Positions 1 to 7,748 of a DNA stretch of 17,534 nt are shown here, piece after piece (within the stretch, counting starts at the first letter, position 1; each line of letters begins with the position of its first letter). Under the pieces are notes generated by a model, which saw nothing but the letters and a program-made list of their open reading frames with translations, did no database searches and was not told the DNA's origin. Origin of the DNA: Hyphococcus sp. (GTDB lineage Bacteria; Pseudomonadota; Alphaproteobacteria; Caulobacterales; Parvularculaceae); contig BQJH01000028.1 in assembly GCA_021604605.1 (NCBI GenBank), positions 1 to 17,534 of the forward strand, given 5' to 3'. A program made the position numbers and the translations under genes.

Positions 1-452
1 TTGGTGAGATTACGTTACTCGATGGCGGCCCTCGAACCGCGACAGCCATCGCCATGGAACCATCACGCGTCCTCGAACTCACCCGAGCGACATTTATTCA
101 GACGCTGGAAGCCAGCCCTAAAACTGCGCTGAAAGTAATCGAAGTTTTGTGTAAGCGCCTGCGCACGACAAATGAAATGGTTGAAGACGCGACCCTTCTC
201 GCCGCCGCGCCGCGACTGGCCCGTACATTGTTACGCCTGGCAAAATCAAACGGCATAGAGAAAGATGAGGAAATCACCATTGATCTCTCGCTATCTCAAG
301 GAACCCTTGGCGCTTATGCCGGACTATTGCGCGAAAGCGTCAACCGGCAATTGCGCAGTTGGGAGAGTGAGAGTATCGTCACAAAGCGCGACAATAAGCT
401 TGTGATACTCGACCAAGCTGCGCTGAAAGAAATCAGTGAAAACATTCTGTAA
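1..452 (+). CDS. Crp/Fnr-family transcriptional regulator, C-terminal part (5' truncated by window edge)
   Basis: The reading frame is open from base 3 to the stop at 450-452, giving 149 residues, so the gene begins outside the window. The first residues, GEITLLDGGPRTATAIA, match the end of the cyclic-nucleotide-binding fold, where the phosphate-binding cassette of this family has a GE...L...RTA pattern. A long dimerisation helix follows (about residues 25-60). Then comes a winged helix-turn-helix with SQGTLGAYAGLLRESVNRQL (about fragment residues 98-117), whose recognition helix contains the RESVNR signature typical of Crp/Fnr proteins. The internal ATG at 54 is not a credible start, because in-frame homology continues upstream of it. 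The effector-binding pocket and any Fnr-type cysteines lie outside the window, so the signal sensed (cAMP, oxygen, NO or none) cannot be told. It converges on the sugar operon with a gap of about 40 bases. Confidence 0.9.
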   Translation, partial: GEITLLDGGPRTATAIAMEPSRVLELTRATFIQTLEASPKTALKVIEVLCKRLRTTNEMVEDATLLAAAPRLARTLLRLAKSNGIEKDEEITIDLSLSQGTLGAYAGLLRESVNRQLRSWESESIVTKRDNKLVILDQAALKEISENIL

Positions 453-491
453 TCTACACAGCCAATCCACCAAGGATGCGCGAAAATAGAA

Positions 492-1499
492 TCACCCTTG
501 TGGCGCTTTTCCTGATCTGTAATCCAAAAACCATTTCACAAAACGAGGGATGCCAACTTCCAGCGACGTGGCCGGCGCATATCCATAGTCCCGGCTGATT
601 GCGGATATATCAGCGCAGGTTGAGACAACATCGCCTGGCTGCATTGGGACATAAACTTTTTCAGCTTCCATGCCCAAAGTTTCTTCAATGATCTCGATAA
701 ACCGGAGCAACTCTACAGGCCTGTTCCCGCCTATATTGTATATCTTATGAGAGGCGCCCGCACTCTCAGGCGCGCTTGCTGTAGCAATCGAAATTATCCC
801 GGCAATGATATCATCAATGTAAGTAAAATCTCGTGCGAGCTTTCCATTATTAAAAACATGAATGGGCTTGCCATCGAGAATATTTTCGCAAAATGACCAA
901 TACGCCATATCCGGTCGGCCCCAGGGGCCGTAAACCGTAAAAAATCTGAGGCCGATCAAATTGAGCCCGTAAAGCGTCGCGTAAGACTCGCTCAAAAGTT
1001 CATCTGATCTTTTCGTTGCAGCATAAAGAGAAACCGGGCGCTCAACCGGATCTGTTTCGGAGAACGGCGTTTTTGTATTCGCCCCGTAAACTGAGCTTGA
1101 TGACGCATAAATGAACCTTGGCTTGCGCGGCGCCTGTCGCGCTAACTCTAAAATAGCCAAGTGGCCTGTAAGATTAGATGATGCGTAGGCAAATGGATTT
1201 TCTAATGAGTATCTAACGCCAGCCTGTGCCGCAAGGTGAATGATGCAATCAATTTCACTGACCCAACGCGCCCCAAGCAATGATTCATGGTCAGCAATGT
1301 CGGATTCAAAAAATACAAACCCATCGTGTTTCTTTAATTCTGCAAGACGCGCTTCTTTTAAACTTCTCGGATAATACTCGTTGAGGTTATCGATGCCGAT
1401 AATTTTCTTACCCTGACCGAGCAACGCCACAGCGGTATGATATCCGATGAACCCGGCGACCCCTGTGACCAATATCGTTTCCTGCTCTTTCACACTCAT
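492..1499 (-). CDS. NAD-dependent epimerase, UDP-glucuronate 4-epimerase-like
   Basis: This is a 335-residue extended short-chain dehydrogenase/reductase, a normal length for nucleotide-sugar 4-epimerases. Visible motifs are the N-terminal NAD-binding TGVAGFIG (residues 12-19), the SSSSVYG strand (133-139) holding the catalytic Ser/Thr region, and the active-site Y159-x3-K163. The block LRFFTVYGPWGRPDMA (184-199) and RDFTYIDDI (223-231) are characteristic of the CapI/LpsL-like UDP-glucuronate 4-epimerase group, which makes UDP-galacturonate for surface polysaccharides. The exact substrate is inferred from these motifs only; UDP-glucose or other UDP-sugar epimerisation is possible. The ATG lies 8 bases after the stop of the upstream AGE epimerase gene, with a weak GGAAAG-type ribosome site in the gap, so the two genes are almost certainly co-transcribed and probably translationally coupled. 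Confidence 0.88.
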   Translation of the reverse strand: MSVKEQETILVTGVAGFIGYHTAVALLGQGKKIIGIDNLNEYYPRSLKEARLAELKKHDGFVFFESDIADHESLLGARWVSEIDCIIHLAAQAGVRYSLENPFAYASSNLTGHLAILELARQAPRKPRFIYASSSSVYGANTKTPFSETDPVERPVSLYAATKRSDELLSESYATLYGLNLIGLRFFTVYGPWGRPDMAYWSFCENILDGKPIHVFNNGKLARDFTYIDDIIAGIISIATASAPESAGASHKIYNIGGNRPVELLRFIEIIEETLGMEAEKVYVPMQPGDVVSTCADISAISRDYGYAPATSLEVGIPRFVKWFLDYRSGKAPQG

Positions 1500-1507
1500 C
1501 TTTCCAG

Positions 1508-2677
1508 CTACCGATCACTCGGGATGTTACTGACAGAAACCTCAGTAAGCTCATCTAACACACGCAACACTTCTGTAAATGCTACAAGGATATGATAAAA
1601 TGTGGATGCAGGCACAGTCTCTGCGGTCAGATGTCCTTCAGCATCATAAACTTCGTTCCATGTGCCGCGCGGATCCCGCGCCAAATAACGCTCGAACAAG
1701 ACGCCACATGTTTGCTCAAGCACTGGCATAGGGTCTTTGCCGTCAAGGTCATACAGAGCGACTGCCGCTTTTAACCTCTCCGTATTGGGCCATGTACGAG
1801 ACCCTTTGTCGATCGGGCGTCCATCATTTTGAATCTGCTGATAGGTGACGCCGGTCTTTTGGTCGACGCCAAACTGTTCAGCAAAAGCAATTAATTCACG
1901 CGCCTCTTTGGCAACATCAACACCCAGTTTTTTCTGGGCCGTGGCAAGAATCCATGCCCATTCAAAATGATGCCCTGGCTCAACCAGACGCCCCGCCTCT
2001 CCCGTTGCACGGTTCCAATTCTGGTCATAAAACTCCGCCAAAGTTTTGGTTTGGGGATCAAAAAATTTGGTGCGAAAGAGCTCGATTATTTCCAACGCCA
2101 TAGAAGCATAGCGATCGTCAGGCTTTGCATCATAAAGGGCGAGCAACGCTTCCAATAGATGCATGTGCGGGTTTTGTTGCCAATGTCCGTCGGGAGGAAG
2201 TTGGTGGAAAAACCCTGCCTTTGGCGCTCTGAAAGACGCCTCTATTGTATCAAGCGTCTTTTCTATGAGACGCAACGCCTCTTCATCTCCGCTTGCGCGA
2301 TAATACCAGGCAAGACCAAAAAGAATAAAAGCCTGATCGTATAAATCCGGCGTACCATCAAGAATGGACCCATCGCGGTTGAGGAAACGCGCCCAGGCTT
2401 TTTCCTGCTCCATCCATGCATGCTCTTTCAAGAACTGAAGTCCATGGCGAGCAATCTCAACGCCGGGCGCAAAGCCTAATATTGCCGCATGAGAAAACAC
2501 ATAAATCTGTCGACCGATTACCCGGACACGTTTCTGATCAGAACAGGGCTGCATATTATTGCTATGGAAATATTCCACATAACCGCCAGCCTCATGATCG
2601 AGACCATTCTCAGCCCAGAACGGCAACGCATCATCGAAAACCCATGACCGGATACGTGTGTGTAATGAAGTCTTCAT
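1508..2677 (-). CDS. AGE-family epimerase/isomerase (N-acylglucosamine 2-epimerase fold)
   Basis: A 389-residue protein of the (alpha/alpha)6-barrel AGE family, which interconverts aldoses and ketoses or 2-epimers such as mannose/fructose, mannose/glucose or N-acetylglucosamine/N-acetylmannosamine. Family signatures are visible in order: RQIYVFSHA (56-64), the helix motif QNPHMHLLEA (168-177), PGHHFEWAW (234-242) and RTWPNTE (294-300), with a further conserved FYH near residue 366. The histidines in these motifs are the usual catalytic and sugar-binding residues. Length fits the family, with no fused domain. The substrate cannot be settled from sequence. Its partner gene encodes a UDP-sugar epimerase and a glycosyltransferase is divergent, so a role in sugar supply for exopolysaccharide is a reasonable inference. 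It is the first gene of a two-gene minus-strand operon. Confidence 0.87.
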   Translation of the reverse strand: MKTSLHTRIRSWVFDDALPFWAENGLDHEAGGYVEYFHSNNMQPCSDQKRVRVIGRQIYVFSHAAILGFAPGVEIARHGLQFLKEHAWMEQEKAWARFLNRDGSILDGTPDLYDQAFILFGLAWYYRASGDEEALRLIEKTLDTIEASFRAPKAGFFHQLPPDGHWQQNPHMHLLEALLALYDAKPDDRYASMALEIIELFRTKFFDPQTKTLAEFYDQNWNRATGEAGRLVEPGHHFEWAWILATAQKKLGVDVAKEARELIAFAEQFGVDQKTGVTYQQIQNDGRPIDKGSRTWPNTERLKAAVALYDLDGKDPMPVLEQTCGVLFERYLARDPRGTWNEVYDAEGHLTAETVPASTFYHILVAFTEVLRVLDELTEVSVSNIPSDR

Positions 2678-2943
2678 TTTTCTCGTCAGAAACGAAAATC
2701 GCTGTCGACAATGGGTATATTGTCACTATCGGTCAAGCGAATACGCCCTTGGCTCCTGGCTATATTCACCCTAACACTGCCGATATATTCCTTCGTTAAT
2801 TTCGCAAAATCGGCTTCCCGGTTGTAATTATGGAAACACTCACTTAACCCGGTCTAAAGACGCCGTTAACTCTGGAGTTTTCAGCCCTTCCGAGAGCAAT
2901 CCTTTAAGACGCCGTCCCCCAGACTTTGAAAAGCATTTAAGCT
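2678..2943. promoter_or_regulatory. Divergent promoter region between AGE epimerase and glycosyltransferase
   Basis: This 266-base spacer separates two divergently transcribed genes, so both promoters should lie here. It is AT-richer than the flanking coding DNA. I see no convincing sigma-70 box pair. A 10-base direct repeat, AAGACGCCGT, occurs at 2857-2866 and 2906-2915, 49 bases apart, on the glycosyltransferase side. Open frames entering this spacer from the AGE gene show no recognisable protein and are treated as shadows. Confidence 0.45.
2857..2915 (+). repeat. 10-base direct repeat pair upstream of the glycosyltransferase
   Basis: AAGACGCCGT appears twice, at 2857-2866 and 2906-2915. 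Each copy is preceded by T/A-rich bases (TCTA and CTTT). The start-to-start distance of 49 bases is not a clean multiple of the helical repeat. It might be a pair of binding sites or chance. Confidence 0.3.
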
Positions 2944-3948
2944 GTGACCACAGAAATTTCCATCATCATTGTCAATTATAACGCTGGCGACCGGCTGGAG
3001 AAGTGCATCCGTTGCCTCAACGCTCAAACCCTACAGCCATTAGAAATTATTGTGGTTGATAATGCCTCCACGGATAACTCGTTAGAGACCGCCTTGAACA
3101 GGCCAAATATTGTCGTGATTGAAGCCGGAGAAAATTTAGGGTTCGCCGCCGCCAACAATCTCGCCGCTAAAAAAGCCAAGGGTGAGTTTATCGCCCTCTT
3201 AAACCCGGACGCTTACGCCGACCCGGACTGGTTAAAAGAACTTGCCACGGCAATTACAGATTATCCTGATGTAGACGCCTTTGGGTCACTACAACTGCAA
3301 GCCGACAATCCCGAAATCTTGGATGGCGCGGGGGATGCGTATCATCCATTCGGGCTTGCCTACCGTGGGCATTATGGTTGGCCAACACAAAGCGCGCCTG
3401 AAACAGGCGAGTGTTTTGCACCATGCGCCGCCGCCGCAATCTATCGGCGGTCGACTTTCTTATCATTAGGCGGTTTTGAAGAAAAGTTTTTTTGCTACTT
3501 TGAAGATGTTGACCTTGGCTTTCGCTTACAACTGTCAGGTAAGCGGGCCATGCAGATTAAATCCGCCAAAGTCCTTCACGAAGGTTCAGGTATTTCCGGC
3601 GCAGCAAGTCCTTTTACCGTTTATCATGGACACCGTAACAGAATATGGACGCATTATTTGAATATGCCGTTAGTATTGTTGCTGCCAACCTTGCCATTTC
3701 ATTTTCTCACTAATCTTTATCTGTTCGCCCGACTGACGGTGGCGGGAAATGCCCGCGCTTATCTAAAGGCAATGGTTGATGCGCACAAAGCCCTGCCAAG
3801 TTTGATGAGCGAACGTCGAAAACGACAGAAGAACAGAATTGTGCCGATAAAATATCTGGCGCGTATTATGACGTGGTCGCCCTTAAAGCCCATGCGCAAG
3901 GAGGCTGATCTCTTGACGTTGACGCCTCGTCCAAAACCTACGCCCTGA
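2944..3948 (+). CDS. Glycosyltransferase family 2 (rhamnosyltransferase-like)
   Basis: A 334-residue GT-A-fold glycosyltransferase that would transfer a nucleotide-activated sugar to a lipid- or glycan-linked acceptor on the cytoplasmic face of the membrane. The N-terminus, ISIIIVNYNAGDRLEKCI, is typical of GT2. VDNASTDNS (38-46) forms the nucleotide-binding loop, LNPDA (86-90) is the DxD-equivalent metal site, and the FEDVDLGFRL stretch (about 186-195) contains the ED acidic pair expected near the catalytic base. A hydrophobic segment around residues 240-265 could be a membrane-association helix. The start is GTG: an in-frame TAA lies just upstream (2938-2940) and no ATG fits, so this is the longest possible start. 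The ribosome site is weak. It resembles WbbL-type rhamnosyltransferases, but donor and acceptor are not determinable. Its last bases overlap the relic on the opposite strand. Confidence 0.9.
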   Translation: MTTEISIIIVNYNAGDRLEKCIRCLNAQTLQPLEIIVVDNASTDNSLETALNRPNIVVIEAGENLGFAAANNLAAKKAKGEFIALLNPDAYADPDWLKELATAITDYPDVDAFGSLQLQADNPEILDGAGDAYHPFGLAYRGHYGWPTQSAPETGECFAPCAAAAIYRRSTFLSLGGFEEKFFCYFEDVDLGFRLQLSGKRAMQIKSAKVLHEGSGISGAASPFTVYHGHRNRIWTHYLNMPLVLLLPTLPFHFLTNLYLFARLTVAGNARAYLKAMVDAHKALPSLMSERRKRQKNRIVPIKYLARIMTWSPLKPMRKEADLLTLTPRPKPTP

Positions 3949-4400
3949 TAAAGGCGCGGTTGCCCGGCGTATCTTTCATGGCCAGCGGGTTGAACCCTGT
4001 CGGCGCGCCTTTGGCGCAAAACATCATCTTGACCGCCAAAGCCCACCACACCAGCGGCGGCGGCGTCCTTTGCTTCCATCAAGCCACGCCGCAAGATGAC
4101 CGTATCATCATCAGCAGAACGCAAACGCCCCAAGGCCAGATCAATTTTTCCTGTGCGATCTGCCTATCGACAAAAAAGAAACTCTCGGTGACGACCCACT
4201 CACTTGGGATGCGCAAGAGATTATCAAGAACGCCGGGTGTCGTTATCGAAGGATAGCCTTTTACGGAAAGGGTCGCCTCCAGATAATTTGCATGCGCACT
4301 GGCGCCGCGTGAATTTTTCTAACAATCTGCGGCCCCAGGCACAGGGCGATAAACAAGCGTCAAAAAGAGCTGTTGCTGAAACTTCCTTAGTGCAGATACG
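3938..4400 (-). pseudogene. Decayed VirB4/TrbE-family conjugation (type IV secretion) ATPase remnant
   Basis: Translating the minus strand in several frames gives consecutive blocks that I recognise as VirB4-family sequence, in the right order. Block A (about 4384-4322): QQLFLTLVYRPVPGAAD, resembling the family's FLTLV-x-RP motif, ending in a TAG at 4321-4319. Block B (about 4318-4146): ATLSVKGYPSITTPGVLDNL followed by LRIPSEWVVTESFFFVDRQ, the family's eYP-x-pG-LL-x-fv-x-SF-x-F region. Block C (4145-4032), shifted by one base: DLALGRLRSADDDTVILRRG then LMEAKDAAAAGVVGFG. Block D (about 4017-3941), in a further frame: KGAPTGFNPLAMKDTPGNRA, normally found well downstream in the ATPase domain, then a TAG at 3940-3938. 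The B/C shift falls in a run of five A's at 4149-4145; one extra A would restore the frame. Large parts are missing between A and B and between C and D, including the Walker A loop. The product would have powered conjugative DNA or protein transfer; the remnant cannot be functional. Recognition is from memory of the family, without a search. Confidence 0.72.
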
Positions 4401-4409
4401 AGACTGGCG

Positions 4410-6110
4410 TTACGCCAGCCCGACAATCTCGCCATTATCATCAAGGCCAATTTCAAGCGCCGCCGGTTTACTCGGCAAACCCGGCATGGTCATGATATCG
4501 CCGCAGACCGCCACCACGAAACCGGCGCCAGCAGAAAGCCGCGCCTCGCGCACTTCCAGCGTATGGCCGGTAGGCGCGCCAATTAAGGCGGGATTGGTTG
4601 AAAAGCTATATTGCGTTTTCGCGATACAGACCGGCAAATGCCCAAAACCCAATGCTTCGAACTCTTTTAAGTTGCGCGCTGCTGCAGACGTGACCGAAAC
4701 GCCGTCGGCGCGATAGATTTCTTTCGCAACCGTCTCGATTTTTTCTTTCAAAGGCATATCATCAGGGTAGAGTAGATTGACATCAGGCGAACCTGCATCG
4801 AGCTGGTCTTTTACTTCCTGCGCGAGATCCGTCGCGCCGTCTCCGCCCTCAGCCCAATGTTTGGCCAGAGCGACGCGAACGTCATTTTCCTTGCAAAGGC
4901 GCTGAACAACAGCAACTTCCTCGTCGCTGTCTTTGACGAAATGATTGATCGCCACGACTGGCGTTACGCCGAATTTTTTCAAGTTTTCAATATGGCGCAG
5001 GATATTCACCGAACCACGCTCAACCGCCGCCGGATCAGGCTTGCCAAGGTCATTCTTCGCGACACCACCTTGCATTTTTAGCGCACGAATTGTCGCCACG
5101 AGCACCACCGCGTCGGGTCGTAAGCCTGAATGACGGCATTTAATATCGAGAAATTTTTCAGCGCCCAGATCTGCGCCAAAACCAGCCTCTGTCACCACCA
5201 CATCGGCAAGCGATAGAGCAGTCTTCGTCGCCATCACCGAATTACACCCATGAGCGATATTAGCGAACGGTCCGCCATGAATGAAGGCCGGGTTATGCTC
5301 AATCGACTGCACAAGATTTGGCTGCAGCGCGTCCTTTAAAAGAACCGCCATAGCCCCATCGGCGCCAATCTCTCGCGCGGTGACCGGTGTTTTGTCGTAG
5401 CGCCGGGCAACGATGATATCGCCAAGACGCTTTTGCAGATCAGTAAGATCGTTGGCAAGGCAAAGGATCGCCATAATCTCGGATGCGACCGTAATATCAA
5501 ACCCGGTTTCACGCGGCACTCCATGGGGAACACCGCCAAGACCGACGGTAATGTTACGCAAGGCGCGGTCGTTCATATCAACCACGCGGCGCCAGACGAT
5601 CCGACGCGGGTCAATATTTTCTTTGTTGCCCCACTGCAAATGATTGTCGATCAACGCCGCCAAAAGACTGTGTGCTGATGTTATAGCGTGAAAGTCGCCA
5701 TTGAAATGGAGATTGATATCTTCCATCGGAATAACTTGCGCACGCCCACCGCCGGCAGCGCCGCCCTTCATTCCGAAACAGGGCCCAAGTGATGGTTCTC
5801 GCAGACAAACCATGGACTTCACGCCAATTTTATTGAGCCCGTCATTAAGCCCCACCGATGTGGTCGTCTTTCCCTCACCTGCAGGCGTCGGCGTTATCGC
5901 GGTTACCAGAACGAGCTTACCTTTCGGGCGGTCAGCAATAGACGCAATATAATCGAGCGAGACTTTCGCCTTGTGATGGCCATAAGGAACAAGCGCATCC
6001 GCCGGAACACCAAGACGTTCCTCCGCCAACGGCAGGATCGGGTCCATACTGGCCGCACGGGCGATTTCAATATCCGGTGCGCCTGGTGGCGGTAAATCCT
6101 GATTGCTCAT
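4410..6110 (-). CDS. fhs: Formate-tetrahydrofolate ligase (formyl-THF synthetase)
   Basis: A 566-residue cytoplasmic enzyme, close to the family's usual 555-560, catalysing formate + ATP + THF = 10-formyl-THF + ADP + Pi, reversibly. The ATP-binding P-loop TPAGEGKTTT is at residues 75-84. The family block REPSLGPCFGMKGGAAGGG (104-122) and EDINLHFNGDFHAITSAHSL (130-149) follow, and the C-terminal part keeps the GICIAKTQYS-like motif as CIAKTQYS. All key regions are intact. The ATG at 6110 is preceded by a GC-rich hairpin rather than a strong Shine-Dalgarno sequence. The gene stands 400 bases behind the fds-fdhD-MFS operon on the same strand and probably has its own promoter. With folD and fds it forms a THF-linked one-carbon pathway; whether it runs toward formate oxidation or formate assimilation depends on metabolism not visible here. 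Confidence 0.97.
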   Translation of the reverse strand: MSNQDLPPPGAPDIEIARAASMDPILPLAEERLGVPADALVPYGHHKAKVSLDYIASIADRPKGKLVLVTAITPTPAGEGKTTTSVGLNDGLNKIGVKSMVCLREPSLGPCFGMKGGAAGGGRAQVIPMEDINLHFNGDFHAITSAHSLLAALIDNHLQWGNKENIDPRRIVWRRVVDMNDRALRNITVGLGGVPHGVPRETGFDITVASEIMAILCLANDLTDLQKRLGDIIVARRYDKTPVTAREIGADGAMAVLLKDALQPNLVQSIEHNPAFIHGGPFANIAHGCNSVMATKTALSLADVVVTEAGFGADLGAEKFLDIKCRHSGLRPDAVVLVATIRALKMQGGVAKNDLGKPDPAAVERGSVNILRHIENLKKFGVTPVVAINHFVKDSDEEVAVVQRLCKENDVRVALAKHWAEGGDGATDLAQEVKDQLDAGSPDVNLLYPDDMPLKEKIETVAKEIYRADGVSVTSAAARNLKEFEALGFGHLPVCIAKTQYSFSTNPALIGAPTGHTLEVREARLSAGAGFVVAVCGDIMTMPGLPSKPAALEIGLDDNGEIVGLA

Positions 6111-6121
6111 AATGCGTTTTT

Positions 6122-6136
6122 CGGCGGACCCCGCCG
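6122..6136 (-). promoter_or_regulatory. GC-rich hairpin in the fhs leader, beside the start codon
   Basis: On the transcript strand the leader reads CGGCGG-GGT-CCGCCG followed by AAAAACGC, giving a 6-base-pair stem with a 3-base loop whose base lies 11 bases before the ATG at 6110. It covers the place where a ribosome binding site would be, so it could limit or control fhs translation. No experimental or family-level support; this is a structural observation. Confidence 0.4.
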
Positions 6137-6157
6137 TCCCTTGTTTGAGTTTTCAAT

Positions 6158-6175
6158 ATCGCAAATTTATGCGAT
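6158..6175. promoter_or_regulatory. Perfect 6-6-6 inverted repeat upstream of fhs
   Basis: ATCGCA-AATTTA-TGCGAT is a perfect dyad with an AT-only 6-base centre, about 50-65 bases before the fhs start. The form fits a binding site for a dimeric regulator near the promoter, or a small RNA stem. The half-site ATCGCA also recurs in the spacer behind the aldehyde dehydrogenase gene (near 16477). Confidence 0.35.
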
Positions 6176-6512
6176 CCGCGTTATTTCTGATACGCTACTC
6201 GTTATCCAAATTCTCCGACCATCAGAGATTTTAGACACTATCGTCGAATCCTATGACTGCAATTAGATAAGGGGAATTCACGGATGGTAAATGCGTAAAA
6301 TTGCTCGCGCACGGTGAATAAGATTCAGTTCAGACTTGTTTTTATCGGCATGTCCTTTTCGACTTGGCGTCCAAACCATGCTGCAACGCAATAAAATAAT
6401 CGGACGGACGATCATCCCTCGAAGTAGACTGGCGCTGCAAAAAACATTGAAACTACATAAAAATTTCAGGATTTTCAGTTGTCGTTACTTACTTGGACGC
6501 TTTAATGTCCGT

Positions 6513-7748
6513 TTACTGATAATCATCATTATTGCGAGGATCAAGCTCTATCGCACCTGGTGTGGTTTTTGGCATTAACACATAATCTTCTTGCTGGTCG
6601 GCTGGCAGCGACCGACGCACAAACAGTCGGATCACGCCAAATCCAAATAAAGTTGAATGGATGACCGCCGTATACAAGAACAGTGATTGCGCGCCAGCAA
6701 CATTCATCGCCAATGGCGCTAAAATTGGACCCACAACAGATCCCATACCGTAAATTAACAAAAGACCAGCGGTGACAATAACAAATTCATTGGACTCAGC
6801 ATGGTCGTTGGCGTGCGCTGCACTGAGTCCAAAAATCGACATGGCAAAAGCGCCATAAAGACCGCCTCCTGCAAGCACCATCCAAGTTGTAGAAGCGTCA
6901 ACGCTACTTAAAAATAGCCCGCTTGCGCATGCCGCCAGCGCGGTAATGATCAACACTTTCCGGCGATCAATCAGATCGGAGAGATACCCAATCGGCCATT
7001 GCGCTAACGCGCCGACAATAATGGCGACACTCATAAAAGTTGCAACCATGCCGGTGCCAAAACCAAGTTCAATTACATAAACCGGGCCAATGGCCCAAAA
7101 AGCGCCATTGGAAAGTCCAACCGCCAAGGCGCCCGCCACCGCAAAAGGCGATACACGCAATAATTTGGGCAAGTTTAGTTTTGCCTGAGCGAGAGGTTCG
7201 GGTGCTATCGCCTTGGTCATTGCAACAGGCACTATCGACACGCAAATTAAGACGGCAACGAGCGAAAACAAAACAAAGCTTTTAGGATCAGCCGCTGTCA
7301 ACAAGAACTGACCTATCGTCATCGCCGTCAGATCAACGATGCGATAGACAGAAAGAACCTGGCCACGGTTTTCATTGCTGGACTTTTCATTGATCCAGCT
7401 TTCAATGATCATGTAGAGGCCGGCAAAACAAAAGCCCGTCAGAATGCGCAAAGAAACCCATAGGGTAATCTCAACCGACAGCGCATAGGTCAACGCCGCT
7501 GCAGCGGCCATGGCGGAGAGCGCGGCAAAAGCGCGAATGTGCCCTGCTCTGGCCACCATGCCAGGTGTTGCAAGGCAACCTGCTATGAAGCCGGCGTAAT
7601 ATCCTGAAGACAAAACGCCGATCGTAAAAAGCGAAAAGCCTTCCATATTGGCGCGTATCGAGACAAGCGTTCCCTGAAGGCCGCCGCCCGCTAGCAAAAT
7701 GCCCGCTGAAATCAGCAAGGCCGCCAATGAAATGAGCATCCTGCGCAT
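6513..7748 (-). CDS. MFS transporter, YcaD-like
   Basis: A 411-residue integral inner-membrane protein whose sequence is a succession of hydrophobic segments, consistent with about 12 transmembrane helices of the major facilitator superfamily. The N-terminal half carries SSGYYAGFIAGCLATPGMVARAG... across helices 2-3, where the usual loop motif sits, and ESWINEKSSNENRGQVLSVY (about residues 117-136), a hallmark of the YcaD-like subgroup. The second half has YLSDLIDRRKVL, the repeated DRR-type loop 8-9 motif. Substrate is unknown. It begins 28 bases after the fdhD stop with an ACAGG-type ribosome site, so it is probably the last gene of the fds operon. That context suggests, but does not prove, a link to formate or one-carbon compounds. 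The C-terminus is short and hydrophilic (LDPRNNDDYQ). Confidence 0.85.
   Translation of the reverse strand: MRRMLISLAALLISAGILLAGGGLQGTLVSIRANMEGFSLFTIGVLSSGYYAGFIAGCLATPGMVARAGHIRAFAALSAMAAAAALTYALSVEITLWVSLRILTGFCFAGLYMIIESWINEKSSNENRGQVLSVYRIVDLTAMTIGQFLLTAADPKSFVLFSLVAVLICVSIVPVAMTKAIAPEPLAQAKLNLPKLLRVSPFAVAGALAVGLSNGAFWAIGPVYVIELGFGTGMVATFMSVAIIVGALAQWPIGYLSDLIDRRKVLIITALAACASGLFLSSVDASTTWMVLAGGGLYGAFAMSIFGLSAAHANDHAESNEFVIVTAGLLLIYGMGSVVGPILAPLAMNVAGAQSLFLYTAVIHSTLFGFGVIRLFVRRSLPADQQEDYVLMPKTTPGAIELDPRNNDDYQ

Larger units (their letters stand above)
6111..6512. promoter_or_regulatory. Intergenic region upstream of fhs with stem-loops
   Basis: About 400 AT-rich bases between the end of the MFS gene and the fhs start, on one strand, probably holding the fhs promoter. 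Short open frames on both strands here (for example 6336-6578 plus) match nothing I recognise and have unlikely composition. Two dyads stand near fhs: a CGGCGG/CCGCCG hairpin at 6122-6136 and ATCGCA-6-TGCGAT at 6158-6175. An 8-base inverted pair GCGTCCAA/TTGGACGC occurs around 6366 and 6493. No clear intrinsic terminator for the upstream operon is seen. Confidence 0.45.

Noticed and set aside
3759..4133. 124-codon minus-strand frame as a gene in its own right
   Set aside because: Its first part is block C of the VirB4 relic, then it runs out of frame and antisense through the glycosyltransferase gene.
4399..4417. CTGGCGT/ACGCCAG dyad at the fhs stop codon as a terminator
   Set aside because: The loop is too small for the full stem, only 5 pairs can form with a 5-base loop, and there is no U-run after it.
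6336..6578. 80-codon plus-strand frame downstream of the MFS gene
   Set aside because: It overlaps the 3' end of the MFS gene in antisense and has a run of isoleucines and basic residues unlike a real protein. No family recognised.
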